DNA from: Veillonella denticariosi JCM 15641
GTDB lineage: Bacteria; Bacillota; Negativicutes; Veillonellales; Veillonellaceae
Assembly: GCF_002959855.1 (NCBI RefSeq)
Contig: NZ_PPDB01000007.1
Coordinates: forward strand, 124,001 to 188,000
DNA: 64,000 nucleotides
Direction: 5' to 3'
In this document: piece by piece, positions 45,638 through 55,501 of the stretch
Numbering within the stretch: position 1 is the stretch's first letter
Layout of the letters: every line of letters begins with the position of its first letter
Program-made: the position numbers and the translations under genes
Notes under the pieces: model-generated
Seen by the model: the letters and a program-made list of their open reading frames with translations, nothing else
Told to the model about the DNA's origin: nothing
Database searches by the model: none

Positions 45638-46951
45638 ATGAGAGAACAAGTACAAGGTAGTGTATGGGACAAAGTATTCAAGATTTCAGAACGGGGCTCA
45701 TCCGTATCAAGAGAGTTATTTGCGGGGGCCACCACATTTCTTTGTGTTTTTTATGTATTAGCCGTAAATCCGGCTATTCTTGGCGCTGCAGGTATGGATG
45801 TAGGTGCCGTATTCACGGCGACTGCCGTGAGTGCCATCATCATGACTTTATTGTTGGCTCTGTATAGCAATATGCCGTTTGCAGGATTATCCGGTATGGG
45901 TATCAATGCGTTTTTTGCTTATACTATAGTAGTCCAGATGGGGCATAGTTTTGCCTTTGCTTTGACGGCCCAATTAATTGCCGGCTTGGCATTTTTACTG
46001 ATTGCGGTTACACCGTTAAAAGAATATCTGTTCAATGCTATACCGCATACGATTAAACTGGCGGTAACGGCGGGCATCGGATTGTTTATCGCTCTAATCG
46101 GTCTCAGCAGTGCAGGACTTATTGTCAGCAATCCTGCCACCATTGTGAGCATTGGCGATTTACAAGCTCCATCCAGCCTAGTATCTATATTGGGAATTGT
46201 ATTGATTGCCGTTTTTACGGGTCGTAATGTAAAAGGTGGAATCTTTCTGGCTGTTATCATTGCCGCGGTTGTAGGATTTTTCTGCGGTATTACCCAATTG
46301 CCGGATACGGTGGTTTCCGTGCCGCCGTCTTTGACACCGATTTGGTTTCATTATGATTTGAGCGAACTTTTGTCTGTGGATATGGTGTTTGTGGCCTTTA
46401 CATTCTTATTCGTCAACTTATTTAATGTGGTCGGTGTATTGATTGGTCTTACAAATCAAGCTGAGGTACCTCAGGAGAAACAGATGAGTGTTCAGAGTTC
46501 CTGTATGAAAGTATCCGCTTTAGGCACTATCATCGGTAGTGCACTAGGTACATCGCCTCATATCGTGGCTGTTGAATCGGCTGCGGGTATCGCAGAGGGG
46601 GGACGTACGGGGCTGACCGCGTTAACCATTGCGGGACTTTTTATAGCATCCTTATTCCTGGCACCGTTACTTATGGTTATTCCTGTGGCGGCTACAGCGC
46701 CGGTACTTATCGTGGTAGGTCTATTTATGATGGCATCCGTTAAGGACATCGATTTCGGTGATATTTCGGAAGGACTACCGGCATTTTTGACAATTATTAT
46801 GATGCCATTTGCTTACTCCATAGGTGTGGGTATCGAATGGGGGCTCATCAGTTATGTTTTGATTAAAGTGTTGACCGGTAAGTATCGAGACATTTCCGGT
46901 GTCATGTATTTCTTGGCGCTCATTTTCGTTTTGAAAGAAGTCTTTATGTAG
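45638..46951 (+). CDS. NCS2-family adenine/guanine/hypoxanthine permease (AzgA/PbuG type)
   Basis: A 437-residue permease with about 12-14 hydrophobic segments. The AzgA-branch signature is clear: ISERGSSVSRELFAGATTFL at the start, FAGLSGMGINAFFAYT and GTSPHIVAVESAAGIAEGGRTGLTA. It imports purine bases. The ATG at 45638 has GAGGAGG upstream; an earlier in-frame ATG at 45596 lacks a site. The next gene is adenine deaminase, which fits adenine uptake and use. Confidence 0.9.
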   Translation: MREQVQGSVWDKVFKISERGSSVSRELFAGATTFLCVFYVLAVNPAILGAAGMDVGAVFTATAVSAIIMTLLLALYSNMPFAGLSGMGINAFFAYTIVVQMGHSFAFALTAQLIAGLAFLLIAVTPLKEYLFNAIPHTIKLAVTAGIGLFIALIGLSSAGLIVSNPATIVSIGDLQAPSSLVSILGIVLIAVFTGRNVKGGIFLAVIIAAVVGFFCGITQLPDTVVSVPPSLTPIWFHYDLSELLSVDMVFVAFTFLFVNLFNVVGVLIGLTNQAEVPQEKQMSVQSSCMKVSALGTIIGSALGTSPHIVAVESAAGIAEGGRTGLTALTIAGLFIASLFLAPLLMVIPVAATAPVLIVVGLFMMASVKDIDFGDISEGLPAFLTIIMMPFAYSIGVGIEWGLISYVLIKVLTGKYRDISGVMYFLALIFVLKEVFM

Positions 46952-46964
46952 GGAGGACCCTTAT

Positions 46965-48638
46965 ATGATACAATTCAATGCAAAAATTTCTCGACAGGCA
47001 CAGGGGTTGGATAAGGCTCCTGTCGTATTGAAGGGGGCATCTGTTTTAAATGTATTTACCGATGAATGGGTAAAAGCGGATATTGCGATTCATGATGACA
47101 CGATTATAGGTGTAGGAACATATACCGGTGAAACAGAATATGATTACAGCGATAAATATATTGTGCCCGGATTTATAGACAGTCATCTCCATCTGGAATC
47201 CACCTTGGTGAATCCGAAAGAACTCGTATTTGAGGCCTCTCAAGTGGGAACGTTAGGATTTATTGTAGACCCTCATGAAGCCGGTAATGTAGCGGGTATT
47301 GCCGGTATTGAGTATATGATTAATGAAACTGCTACTGCTCAGGGGGATGTATATGTTATGGCGCCATCCTGTGTACCTGCTGTACCCGGAGAGGATAACG
47401 GCGCCATACTGGATGGCGATGAATTACATAGATTACAGAGCAATTCTCGCATCTTAGGTTTAGGGGAGGTCATGGATTGTTATAGTGTTATTAATGCTGA
47501 TCCGTATATGCTTAAGAAGCTGGATTACTTTAAGAATACCGTTATGGATGGTCATATAATCGGACTTTCACCACAGCAGCTTGCAAGTTATCGATTAGCG
47601 GGGATTACGACAAATCATGAATGTATCTCTTATGATGAGGCTAAAGAACAAGTCAGAAACGGTATTTATGTATGGATTCGTGAAGGTAGTGCCGCTCATA
47701 ATCTAGACTCTATTGTAAAAGGGATTATAGGGGAGCAGGCGAATACGGAACGATATGGATTCTGTACGGATGATAAACATATTGAGGATATTCGTTCCGA
47801 AGGACATATCAGCTATAATATTCGTCGCTCTATCGAGTTAGGGCTCAAACCTATTGAGGCATATAAAATGGCTTCTACACATCCGGCATCATGTTACGGA
47901 TTAAAAAATTTAGGTGCAGTTGCGCCCGGTTATAGCGCCAATCTGGTAATCCTCAATGATGAGCAACGCGTGGATATTCACGAGGTGTTCTATAAAGGGA
48001 AACCGATTGAACGCGTTCCCGTAAGAGAAGAAAAGGTTGTGCCGGAGGAATTACTGCATACCATTAATATCGGTGCTTTCACAAAGGATAAATTAGATAT
48101 TTCCGTTGAAGGGCCTCAATCGATTATTAATATTGTTCCCGGGCAGATTGTAACGAAGAAAACGATGGAAGACGTACCTTCAGAAAATGGATTATTCGTG
48201 CCTAATGATGCATTTAACAAGATTACCTGTATAGAACGGTATAAGGCGACCGGGCGAAATGGTGTAGGCATCTTGAAGGGGTTTAACCTAAAGAACGGTG
48301 CCATTGCCACATCCTTTGCACATGATTCACATAATCTGATCGTCGTCGGAGATAATGATGCGGATATGATGATTGCTATCGATAGAATTCGTGAAATCGG
48401 CGGCGGATATGTTATTACCGGCAGAGAAAAGGTAATCGAAGAGTTGCCTTTGGAAGTTATGGGGCTCATCACAAATCGTCCGCATGAAGAGGTGGATACA
48501 AAGGTGGCCAAAATGAAGGAAATCGCCTATTCCATGGGCGTGCCTAAAACATTGGATCCGTTCATTAATCTCAGCTTCTTAGCGTTGACGGTGATACCTG
48601 AAATTCGAATCACCACAACGGGAGTAATGGAGTTTTAA
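46965..48638 (+). CDS. ade: Adenine deaminase
   Basis: A 557-residue amidohydrolase that turns adenine into hypoxanthine and ammonia. The metal motif is DSHLHLESTLVNP (about residue 68), followed by VDPHEAGNV, TNHECISYDEA and CTDDKHIEDI. The C-terminal ade-specific domain includes TSFAHDSHNLIVVGDND. It starts 13 bp after the permease stop, so the two form a purine salvage operon. Confidence 0.95.
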   Translation: MIQFNAKISRQAQGLDKAPVVLKGASVLNVFTDEWVKADIAIHDDTIIGVGTYTGETEYDYSDKYIVPGFIDSHLHLESTLVNPKELVFEASQVGTLGFIVDPHEAGNVAGIAGIEYMINETATAQGDVYVMAPSCVPAVPGEDNGAILDGDELHRLQSNSRILGLGEVMDCYSVINADPYMLKKLDYFKNTVMDGHIIGLSPQQLASYRLAGITTNHECISYDEAKEQVRNGIYVWIREGSAAHNLDSIVKGIIGEQANTERYGFCTDDKHIEDIRSEGHISYNIRRSIELGLKPIEAYKMASTHPASCYGLKNLGAVAPGYSANLVILNDEQRVDIHEVFYKGKPIERVPVREEKVVPEELLHTINIGAFTKDKLDISVEGPQSIINIVPGQIVTKKTMEDVPSENGLFVPNDAFNKITCIERYKATGRNGVGILKGFNLKNGAIATSFAHDSHNLIVVGDNDADMMIAIDRIREIGGGYVITGREKVIEELPLEVMGLITNRPHEEVDTKVAKMKEIAYSMGVPKTLDPFINLSFLALTVIPEIRITTTGVMEF

Positions 48639-48683
48639 GGGTTATACATATTTTGAAGGTATAGCTTTAAGGTAAAGAATAAA

Positions 48684-48720
48684 AAGACAGCCTCACAGAA
48701 ATCTGTGAGGCTGTCTTAAT
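48684..48720. terminator. Bidirectional terminator between ade and rpsT
   Basis: A perfect 16-bp stem AAGACAGCCTCACAGA (48684-48699) and its complement (48702-48717), flanked by A and T runs. It serves both convergent genes. Confidence 0.85.
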
Positions 48721-48730
48721 AGTTTTTAAA

Positions 48731-48991
48731 TTATAAAGCATTCACTTTAGCTGCTAGATTGGATTTTTTGCGAGCTGCAGTGTTTTTATGAAGTATACCT
48801 TTGGAGGCTGCTTTATCAATTACGCTAGTAGCATGAACAAGTGCTTGTTTAGCTTCTTCTACTGCGCCTGCTTGAACAGCTTCAACGGTTTTACGAGCTG
48901 CTGTACGGATTTTAGATTTTACAGCGGCATTTTTCGCACGACGTTCAGCATCCGTTTTTACGCTTCTAATACTGGATTTAATATTTGGCAA
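48731..48991 (-). CDS. rpsT: 30S ribosomal protein S20 (TTG start)
   Basis: An 86-residue basic protein starting MPNIKSSIRSVKTDAERRAK and ending AARKKSNLAAKVNAL, as in S20. On the minus strand AAGGAGG is followed by TGACTCAA and then TTG, so TTG at 48991 gives both correct spacing and the normal MPNIKS start. The in-frame GTG at 49000 overlaps the ribosome-binding site. E. coli rpsT also uses a UUG start, tied to its autoregulation. Confidence 0.95.
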   Translation of the reverse strand: MPNIKSSIRSVKTDAERRAKNAAVKSKIRTAARKTVEAVQAGAVEEAKQALVHATSVIDKAASKGILHKNTAARKKSNLAAKVNAL

Positions 48992-49030
48992 TTGAGTCAC
49001 CTCCTTAAATTCGTTTCTTATACCTGAATG

Positions 49031-49059
49031 ATTATATCACACAGCATATTGATACGCAA
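49031..49059 (-). promoter_or_regulatory. Promoter of rpsT
   Basis: On the minus strand TTGCGT (49059-49054), a 17-base spacer and TATAAT (49036-49031), about 40 bases before the rpsT start. Confidence 0.7.
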
Positions 49060-49170
49060 GAACTTTTACAGAGGAAGACTGATTATACTCCTTAATCTAT
49101 AACATGGATTTTATGAGAGCCTTAATGCTCTATATGATATAATAAATGATAGAATTAAGTGAGGTGTATT

Positions 49171-51792
49171 ATGAAACAATTAATGATCATAGATGGCAGC
49201 AGTTTATTATTTCGTGCGTTTTTTGCATTGCCTCCGTTGAGTTCCGCATTGGGAACGCCTACCAATGCGGTTTACGGTTTTTTGACGATGCTTATCAAGC
49301 TGTATGAAGAAATTAAACCGGATTATGTGGCGGTAGCTTTTGATAAGGGACGTCAAACATTCAGAACTGAATTGTACAGCGATTATAAAGGGAATCGTCC
49401 CGATGCACCGGAGGATTTGCGGCCTCAGTTCAGCCTTATTCAGGATGTTCTGAAAGCACTTGGCATCTGTGTCATTGAAGAAGAAGGCTTTGAAGGTGAT
49501 GATATTCTCGGATCCTTGAGTAAAAAATTCGGCTCCGATGATTTGGCGGTCAAAATTATCACCGGTGACCGCGATAATTTACAACTCATTACAAAGTACA
49601 GTCATGTGCTATTAACGAAGAAGGGCATTTCCGAAATGTTGGAGGTAACTCCGGATAACATGGAGGAACTCTACGGATATGGTCCTGATAAGGTCATCGA
49701 TATGAAAGCTCTCATGGGGGATTCGTCCGATAATATTCCAGGGGTTCCTGGTGTCGGAGAAAAGACGGCTCTTAAGCTGATCACTGAATACGGCACTCTT
49801 GAATCCGTATACGATCATATTGAGGATATTTCCGGTAAAAAATTGAAGGAACGTCTTACAGAAAATAAGGATTTGGCATTTTTGTCCCGTCAACTGGCAA
49901 CGATTAAAACGGATATGGATTTATCCTATACGGTGGATGATTTTGTGCAGAACTTTCATTCTTCTGAGGTGCAACCTCTGTTTGAGACTCTGGGCTTTAC
50001 CAAGTTGACACCGCGCATCGTACAGGTTATGGGCGGTGAGTCCGAAGCTTTTGGAGAACCGGGTTCTCTTTTTGCGCCTCAAGAGGAGATTTCTTTGGAA
50101 AATCTAGGTGATGCAAAGGATTTAACTGCAGATTACTATGACAAAAAAACGGTAGCGGTTCATGTTATATTGGATGGAAAATCCCCGTTCAGAGTTCCTG
50201 CCTCGATTTATCTGTCGAATGGGGATAGGGTTGTAAAAACAGATGACGTTAATGCCGTGCTTCCTGTGTTGAAGGGGGCTGAGACGGTTGTAACTACTCA
50301 GGCGAAAGAATTGCTAGAGGCGTTTGACGAGGCTGAACCTGCTCGGATATCTCTGTTTAATGATGACGGTACGGCACGGATTCATGATATATCACTATTG
50401 GCATATTTGCTTGATCCGACGCGGACTAATTACGGATATCTGTATTTGACCGAGCGTTTTTCCGTACCGGCTATTGCCAGTGGCAGTGTCGATGTGGAGT
50501 GCATATCTATGGTGAAAGCTTTACTTGCCATGAATTCCGGGGCCTGTGATGCCGCTCATAGAGAAAATGTATGGTCCCTATATGAAAGTATAGAATTACC
50601 TCTTACCCATACGTTAGTAGTAATGGAAAAGAACGGTATTTATATCGATCCTGAAAAGCTTTCAGAAACAACGGTTCGGTTTAAGGCCGAACTGGAAGCC
50701 GTACAGCAGGAGATATATGAACTTGCAGGGGAAACCTTCAATATTAATTCACCGAAACAGTTGGGCGTCATCTTGTTCGAAAAATTAGGATTGCCTGTCA
50801 TTAAGAAAACGAAGACCGGTTATTCCACAGATGCGGAAGTGCTTGATATGTTGCGTAATGAGAGTCCGATTGTAGAAAAGATTCTCGCGTATCGATCTGT
50901 GGCAAAACTGGTATCTACCTATTTAGAAGGCCTTGCGGTATTAATTAATGAAAAGACGCATCGTATTCACACCAGCTTTAACCAGATGGTGACGGCTACA
51001 GGTCGCTTGAGTTCATCGGATCCGAATTTACAAAATATTCCGGTTCGTACGGAAAAAGGACGTGAGATTCGAGCTCTGTTCTATCCGGGGACGGACTATG
51101 ACACATTGGTGAGTGCCGATTATTCCCAGATCGAATTGCGTATTTTAGCCCATCTATCCGGTGATAAGGCGTTAATTCAGGCTTTCAAGGACGGTAAGGA
51201 TATTCACCGTTTTACGGCGGCGGAGGTGCTCGGAAAGGCACAGGAAGATGTGACAAGCGAAGAACGTTCTCATGCAAAAGCGGTTAATTTCGGTATCATC
51301 TACGGAATTTCCGATTTCGGTTTGTCCAGAGATCTCGGTATAACCCGGGCGGAAGCAAAAAATTATATCGAATTGTATTTCAGCCGGTATCCGAAGGTTA
51401 AGGAATACATGGACCGTATGGTGCAAGAGGCCCATGAAACAGGTAAAGTTCGTACTATGTTCGGCCGTCAACGGGAATTGCCGGATATTAACAGCCGAAA
51501 TTTTAATCGTCGTTCCTTTGCGGAGCGCACGGCTATGAATACACCGATTCAAGGGACGGCGGCGGATATCATTAAAATCGCTATGAATCAGGTGGAACAA
51601 AAGCTGGAAGAAAAAAATTTCGTATCGCGGCTATTGTTGCAGGTTCATGACGAACTCGTGCTGGAAGCGGTAAATTCCGAACTTGATGCGGTAAAAGAAT
51701 TATTGCGCAGCATTATGGAGAACGTTGTGGAACTAGAGGTACCCCTCATTGTGGATGTGCATAGTGCGGAAAATTGGGCCTTGGTGAAGTAA
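49171..51792 (+). CDS. polA: DNA polymerase I
   Basis: An 873-residue three-domain polymerase. The 5'-nuclease domain (about 1-290) starts MIIDGSSLLFRAFFALPPL and has ITGDRDNLQLI and GDSSDNIPGVPGVGEKTA. The central 3'-5' exonuclease domain lacks the DxE metal residues (the first strand reads VAVHVILDGK), so proofreading is lost, as in other Firmicute PolA proteins. The polymerase domain has ADYSQIELRILAHLSGD, AKAVNFGIIYGIS and QVHDELV. The ATG at 49171 has GTGAGGTG upstream. coaE follows after 12 bp. Confidence 0.97.
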   Translation: MKQLMIIDGSSLLFRAFFALPPLSSALGTPTNAVYGFLTMLIKLYEEIKPDYVAVAFDKGRQTFRTELYSDYKGNRPDAPEDLRPQFSLIQDVLKALGICVIEEEGFEGDDILGSLSKKFGSDDLAVKIITGDRDNLQLITKYSHVLLTKKGISEMLEVTPDNMEELYGYGPDKVIDMKALMGDSSDNIPGVPGVGEKTALKLITEYGTLESVYDHIEDISGKKLKERLTENKDLAFLSRQLATIKTDMDLSYTVDDFVQNFHSSEVQPLFETLGFTKLTPRIVQVMGGESEAFGEPGSLFAPQEEISLENLGDAKDLTADYYDKKTVAVHVILDGKSPFRVPASIYLSNGDRVVKTDDVNAVLPVLKGAETVVTTQAKELLEAFDEAEPARISLFNDDGTARIHDISLLAYLLDPTRTNYGYLYLTERFSVPAIASGSVDVECISMVKALLAMNSGACDAAHRENVWSLYESIELPLTHTLVVMEKNGIYIDPEKLSETTVRFKAELEAVQQEIYELAGETFNINSPKQLGVILFEKLGLPVIKKTKTGYSTDAEVLDMLRNESPIVEKILAYRSVAKLVSTYLEGLAVLINEKTHRIHTSFNQMVTATGRLSSSDPNLQNIPVRTEKGREIRALFYPGTDYDTLVSADYSQIELRILAHLSGDKALIQAFKDGKDIHRFTAAEVLGKAQEDVTSEERSHAKAVNFGIIYGISDFGLSRDLGITRAEAKNYIELYFSRYPKVKEYMDRMVQEAHETGKVRTMFGRQRELPDINSRNFNRRSFAERTAMNTPIQGTAADIIKIAMNQVEQKLEEKNFVSRLLLQVHDELVLEAVNSELDAVKELLRSIMENVVELEVPLIVDVHSAENWALVK

Positions 51793-51804
51793 AAGGGAAA
51801 TCAT

Positions 51805-52419
51805 ATGAAAAAAATCGGCTTAACCGGAGGTATTGCGTCCGGTAAAAGCACAGTTTTATCATTTTTTAAGAAGCGTGGTATTCCTTATGTAGATGCGGAT
51901 GTGGTAGCTCGGGAAGTGGTGGAAGCGGGAACGAAAGGGCTAGAAGCCATAGTTGAGCATTTCGGTAGCACGGTACTGCATAAGGATGGCACTTTGAATC
52001 GTGAAATTCTGGGAAATATCGTTTTTCATGATAATTCGAAACGTGATGTATTGAATCATTGCTTAAAACAATATATTCGAGCGCGTATCATGGAGCTTAC
52101 CGAAGAGTACGAAGCGAAGCGGATGCCTGTACTCATTTATGATATTCCTCTTCTAATCGAGGGGGAATGGTATACTATGATGGATGAGGTATGGCTCGTT
52201 TATGTAAACGAAACAACGCAGGTGCAGCGTTTGATGGAACGTAATGGATATTCTCGGAGTGATGCGATGGCTCGTATTCACAGTCAAATGAAACTTGACG
52301 ACAAGAGGTCTTATGCGACTATAATTATAGATAATAACGGAGCACCTCATGAGTTAGAGAAACAACTGCAATCTATATGGTCTACTCGGATAGAACCTGT
52401 TTTAAAGCCATTTGAGTGA
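51805..52419 (+). CDS. coaE: Dephospho-CoA kinase
   Basis: A 204-residue P-loop kinase for the last step of coenzyme A synthesis. Walker A is GGIASGKSTV, followed by VDADVVAREVV and DIPLLIEGEWY. The polA-coaE order is common in Firmicutes. Confidence 0.94.
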   Translation: MKKIGLTGGIASGKSTVLSFFKKRGIPYVDADVVAREVVEAGTKGLEAIVEHFGSTVLHKDGTLNREILGNIVFHDNSKRDVLNHCLKQYIRARIMELTEEYEAKRMPVLIYDIPLLIEGEWYTMMDEVWLVYVNETTQVQRLMERNGYSRSDAMARIHSQMKLDDKRSYATIIIDNNGAPHELEKQLQSIWSTRIEPVLKPFE

Positions 52420-52446
52420 TTGATTTGAACGATAGAAGGGGGATTT

Positions 52447-53001
52447 ATGAAACGCACAACAGCAACGGCGTTATCATGCGTCATTTTGGGCTGGTTTTAT
52501 TTTACCCATCTTGACGATTTTGTAGAGCGCCAGTTTGTATATCCCTTTGACTATCGGGAGGAGGTTATGGCCGCCGCTGAAAAAGAAGATGTATCTCCCG
52601 CGTTAGTGGCTAGTGTGATTCTTGCTGAAAGCAAGTATAGAAATACGGCGGAATCCGAAACAGGTGCTCTCGGATTGATGCAGCTCATGCCGGAGACGGC
52701 ACGCTGGATAGCGGAGCAGGTGGGACATGGTAACTATACCGACAGGCAATTAAAGGAACCGGTAACGAATATCGAATTAGGAACCTGGTATTTAGCACAC
52801 CTGTTAAAAGATTTTAACGGCGATGAAGTGATGGCTTTAGCCGCATATAATGCGGGGCGCGGGCATGTTGAAGCATGGTTACAGGAAAATAAATGGAACG
52901 GGATGGTTGATACCATACCATTTCCTGAAACGCGAAGCTATGTAAAGGCCGTATTACAATATCAAGAAAGGTATGAAGCTTTATATGGACCAGATTATTG
53001 A
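52447..53001 (+). CDS. Lytic transglycosylase (SLT domain)
   Basis: A 184-residue murein hydrolase with an N-terminal signal anchor (about 5-22) and a periplasmic SLT domain. The catalytic glutamate lies in VILAESKYRNTAES, followed by GALGLMQLMPETA and AAYNAGRGHVEAWL, as in Slt70 and MltC-type enzymes. It cleaves the glycan strand to 1,6-anhydro ends. It lies 27 bp after coaE. Confidence 0.9.
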   Translation: MKRTTATALSCVILGWFYFTHLDDFVERQFVYPFDYREEVMAAAEKEDVSPALVASVILAESKYRNTAESETGALGLMQLMPETARWIAEQVGHGNYTDRQLKEPVTNIELGTWYLAHLLKDFNGDEVMALAAYNAGRGHVEAWLQENKWNGMVDTIPFPETRSYVKAVLQYQERYEALYGPDY

Positions 53002-53692
53002 ATCCTGTAAGGACTTGGATTACTCCTGGTTACCTCAGACCGTGGGGGATTTTTCCTTGTCCGTTACGGGGCCTGATGCTTGTACTGCTATACAGAAACG
53101 TATCGCTGCAGGTGAAAAGGTAATGACTGTGCCCCTTTTTCATTATGAAAATACACTAGGATGGCGTTGGTGCGCCCTCTATGATAAAGAGGTGGAGGAC
53201 TATACGGTACATGTGGAGTTACCGCTTTTTTCTTTTGTAGATATATCCTTTGTTCGTGCAGACCTTGATTCGTTCTGGTCAGGCTTACAGGAACGCTGTG
53301 TAAAAGGGCTAACGAATATGCTCGTAAATCCGTCAGAAAATTTTACGTTCACCTATAAACGTCGCGGTATTCCTACATGGGATTTTTCAGAGGTTATGTC
53401 TGATGAACTGGAAGGTTTTGTGCGCGATGTAGATCCTGCACATGCTATTCGTATGATTAACGGATCCTTTATCATCGGTGAATATCGCAAGATGGATGAA
53501 TGTACGGGGCTGCTACTGTATTATAATGAACTGCGTGATGAGTTCTTTGCTGAACTGCGATATAAAAACTATCCGGAAATCGATCACCATTTAGATGCAA
53601 AGAATTTAGATGATTTGAGTTCGTTGTTGCGGAAATATCTTCAGATTGTATTGCATGAGCTCAATGAGCGCAGTTTACAAGAACCCGTGTAA
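52985..53692 (+). CDS. Uncharacterised protein
   Basis: About 235 residues, soluble, no signal peptide or recognised domain. Features: an acidic-aromatic N-terminus, YENTLGWRWCALYDKEVEDY, a central KRRGIPTWDFSEVMSDELEG and a C-terminal helix LSSLLRKYLQIVLHELNERS. It overlaps the lytic transglycosylase gene by 17 bp if the ATG at 52985 is used, or 29 bp from the ATG at 52973; AAGG lies too near the latter and rather far from the former, so the start is uncertain. Confidence 0.6.
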   Translation: MDQIIESCKDLDYSWLPQTVGDFSLSVTGPDACTAIQKRIAAGEKVMTVPLFHYENTLGWRWCALYDKEVEDYTVHVELPLFSFVDISFVRADLDSFWSGLQERCVKGLTNMLVNPSENFTFTYKRRGIPTWDFSEVMSDELEGFVRDVDPAHAIRMINGSFIIGEYRKMDECTGLLLYYNELRDEFFAELRYKNYPEIDHHLDAKNLDDLSSLLRKYLQIVLHELNERSLQEPV

Positions 53693-53776
53693 GCATATCG
53701 GGTCGATTACAAATTTGATACATTTGAGAAGGAATCTGGAAAATTTTTCTTTCAATACCCGAAATCAGGGGACAAT

Positions 53777-53805
53777 TTGTATATATATAGTAAATATGAT
53801 ATACT
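53777..53805 (+). promoter_or_regulatory. Promoter of the rimP-nusA-infB operon
   Basis: TTGTAT (53777-53782), a 17-base spacer and TATACT (53800-53805), followed by a leader of about 135 bases. Confidence 0.65.
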
Positions 53806-53832
53806 ATATATGACTTTTATATAAATCTGTTA

Positions 53833-53858
53833 AAAGAGTGGGCGTATGTCCACTCTTT
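53833..53858 (+). other. Leader hairpin upstream of rimP
   Basis: AAAGAGTGG (53833-53841) pairs with CCACTCTTT (53850-53858) shortly after the predicted transcription start; the run after it is TTTCATTT. NusA operons are often attenuated in the leader, so this is a candidate attenuator. Confidence 0.45.
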
Positions 53859-53946
53859 CATTTATGATTAGCACTCTTGAGTAGAAATACCTTAACTAAA
53901 AATATATGGATTGTAGTAAGTAGTAAATTGTTAGGAGGCGATGGCT

Positions 53947-54405
53947 ATGAAAAGAGAGGCGGTAGAGGAATTTGTTTCCTCTGTAGTTGAAGGCATTATA
54001 GCCGGCACCGATATGGAATTAGTCGATGTGGACTATGTTCGCGAAAGGGACTGGTATCTGCGCGTCTACATTGATAAACCCGGTGGTGTGGATTTGGACG
54101 ATTGCCAAGGGGTAAGCGAAAAATTAAGTGCAGTCCTCGATGAGAAGGATCCGATTAAGGAAAACTATTTATTGGAGGTATCCTCTCCAGGTCTTGATCG
54201 GGTATTAAAAAAGGACAAGGATTTAGTTCGTTATAACGGCCGTGATGTGGATATTCAGCTATTTAAACCGATTAACGGCAGCAAACAATATATGGGCGCG
54301 GTACAAGGTTTTACGGATACAACTATCGATTTTACAATCAATGGTGAAAGCATTTCATTCGAACGGTCTGCTATTGCACAAATTCGATTACATCTTGATT
54401 TTTAA
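53947..54405 (+). CDS. rimP: Ribosome maturation factor RimP
   Basis: A 152-residue factor for 30S assembly. VVEGIIAGTDMELVDVDYVRE, LRVYIDKPGGVDLDDCQGVS and LEVSSPGLDRVLKKDKD are the family landmarks. The ATG at 53947 is chosen because GGAGG lies 8 bases before it; an ATG at 53941 is only 2 bases from the site. First gene of a long translation and RNA-processing operon. Confidence 0.95.
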   Translation: MKREAVEEFVSSVVEGIIAGTDMELVDVDYVRERDWYLRVYIDKPGGVDLDDCQGVSEKLSAVLDEKDPIKENYLLEVSSPGLDRVLKKDKDLVRYNGRDVDIQLFKPINGSKQYMGAVQGFTDTTIDFTINGESISFERSAIAQIRLHLDF

Positions 54406-54422
54406 TACATGGAGGCATACGA

Positions 54423-55499
54423 GTGAGTCAAGAATTAATTCAAGCGGTGATGGTGCTTACAAAGCAAAAAGGTTTTGCTCCCGAGGTTATTTTCGAGTCT
54501 TTGGAGGCTGCATTATTACAGGCGTATCGCAAAGAACCTACATCTAATCCTGATGCATACGTTGTGATTGACCGTGAAAGCGGCGATTATAAGGTAATGG
54601 CAAAAAAACAAGTCGTTGAAACTGTAGAGTTGCCGGAAACAGAAATCAGTTTATCGGATGCCCGAAAAAAGGATAAGCGTTTTGAAATCGGCGATATCGT
54701 TGAGGTGAATGTAACACCCGCCAATTTCGGACGTAGTGCTGCACATACGGCAAAACAGATGCTTATTCAACGATTGAAGGAAGCGGAACGAAGTGTAGTT
54801 TACGAAGAATATTACAGCCGTGAAGGTGATATTATCACCGGTGTTATTACACGTGTTGAAGGTAAGAATGTATTTATCGACCTCGGTAAGACAGAAGCGA
54901 TTTTACCGCCTACAGAGCAAATTGCAACGGAAACCTATCGCGAGGGCGACCGTATCAAATGTTACATTGTAGAGGTTAAGAAGACGACAAAAGGTCCTCA
55001 AATCATGATTTCCCGTACACATCCTGGATTGTTAAAACGACTGTTTGAGTTAGAAGTACCGGAAATTTATGAAGGTGTGGTAGAGCTTAAATCCGTTGCA
55101 CGTGAACCGGGGATGCGTTCTAAAATCGCCGTGTACAGCCGTGATGAAAACATCGACCCTGTAGGTTCCTGTGTAGGGCCGAAGGGACAACGTGTACAAC
55201 ACATTGTAGATGAACTTCATGATGAAAAAATCGATATCGTTAAATGGGATGAGGATCCGGCGATTTATATCGCCAACTCGTTAAGTCCTGCAAAGGTCGT
55301 ATCCGTAGATGTGAGCGAAGAGGAAAAATCCTCCTATGTGGTGGTGCCGGATTACCAATTGTCCTTAGCAATCGGCAAGGCCGGTCAAAATGCAAGGCTT
55401 GCAGCAAAATTAACGAATTGGAAAATCGATATTAAGAGTGAAACACAGGCGGCAGAGGATCCTTTCACGGGATTCGGTACTGCTGAGGATGGTGAATAG
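54423..55499 (+). CDS. nusA: Transcription termination/antitermination factor NusA
   Basis: A 358-residue protein starting at GTG (54423) with GGAGG upstream. In order: the RNA-polymerase-binding N-terminal domain (about 1-125), an S1 domain (GVITRVEGKNVFIDLGKTEAILP), and two KH domains (VGSCVGPKGQRVQ and LAIGKAGQNARLAAKLT). It lacks the acidic C-terminal repeats of enteric NusA, as is normal in Firmicutes. Confidence 0.96.
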   Translation: MSQELIQAVMVLTKQKGFAPEVIFESLEAALLQAYRKEPTSNPDAYVVIDRESGDYKVMAKKQVVETVELPETEISLSDARKKDKRFEIGDIVEVNVTPANFGRSAAHTAKQMLIQRLKEAERSVVYEEYYSREGDIITGVITRVEGKNVFIDLGKTEAILPPTEQIATETYREGDRIKCYIVEVKKTTKGPQIMISRTHPGLLKRLFELEVPEIYEGVVELKSVAREPGMRSKIAVYSRDENIDPVGSCVGPKGQRVQHIVDELHDEKIDIVKWDEDPAIYIANSLSPAKVVSVDVSEEEKSSYVVVPDYQLSLAIGKAGQNARLAAKLTNWKIDIKSETQAAEDPFTGFGTAEDGE

Positions 55500-55501
55500 T
55501 C

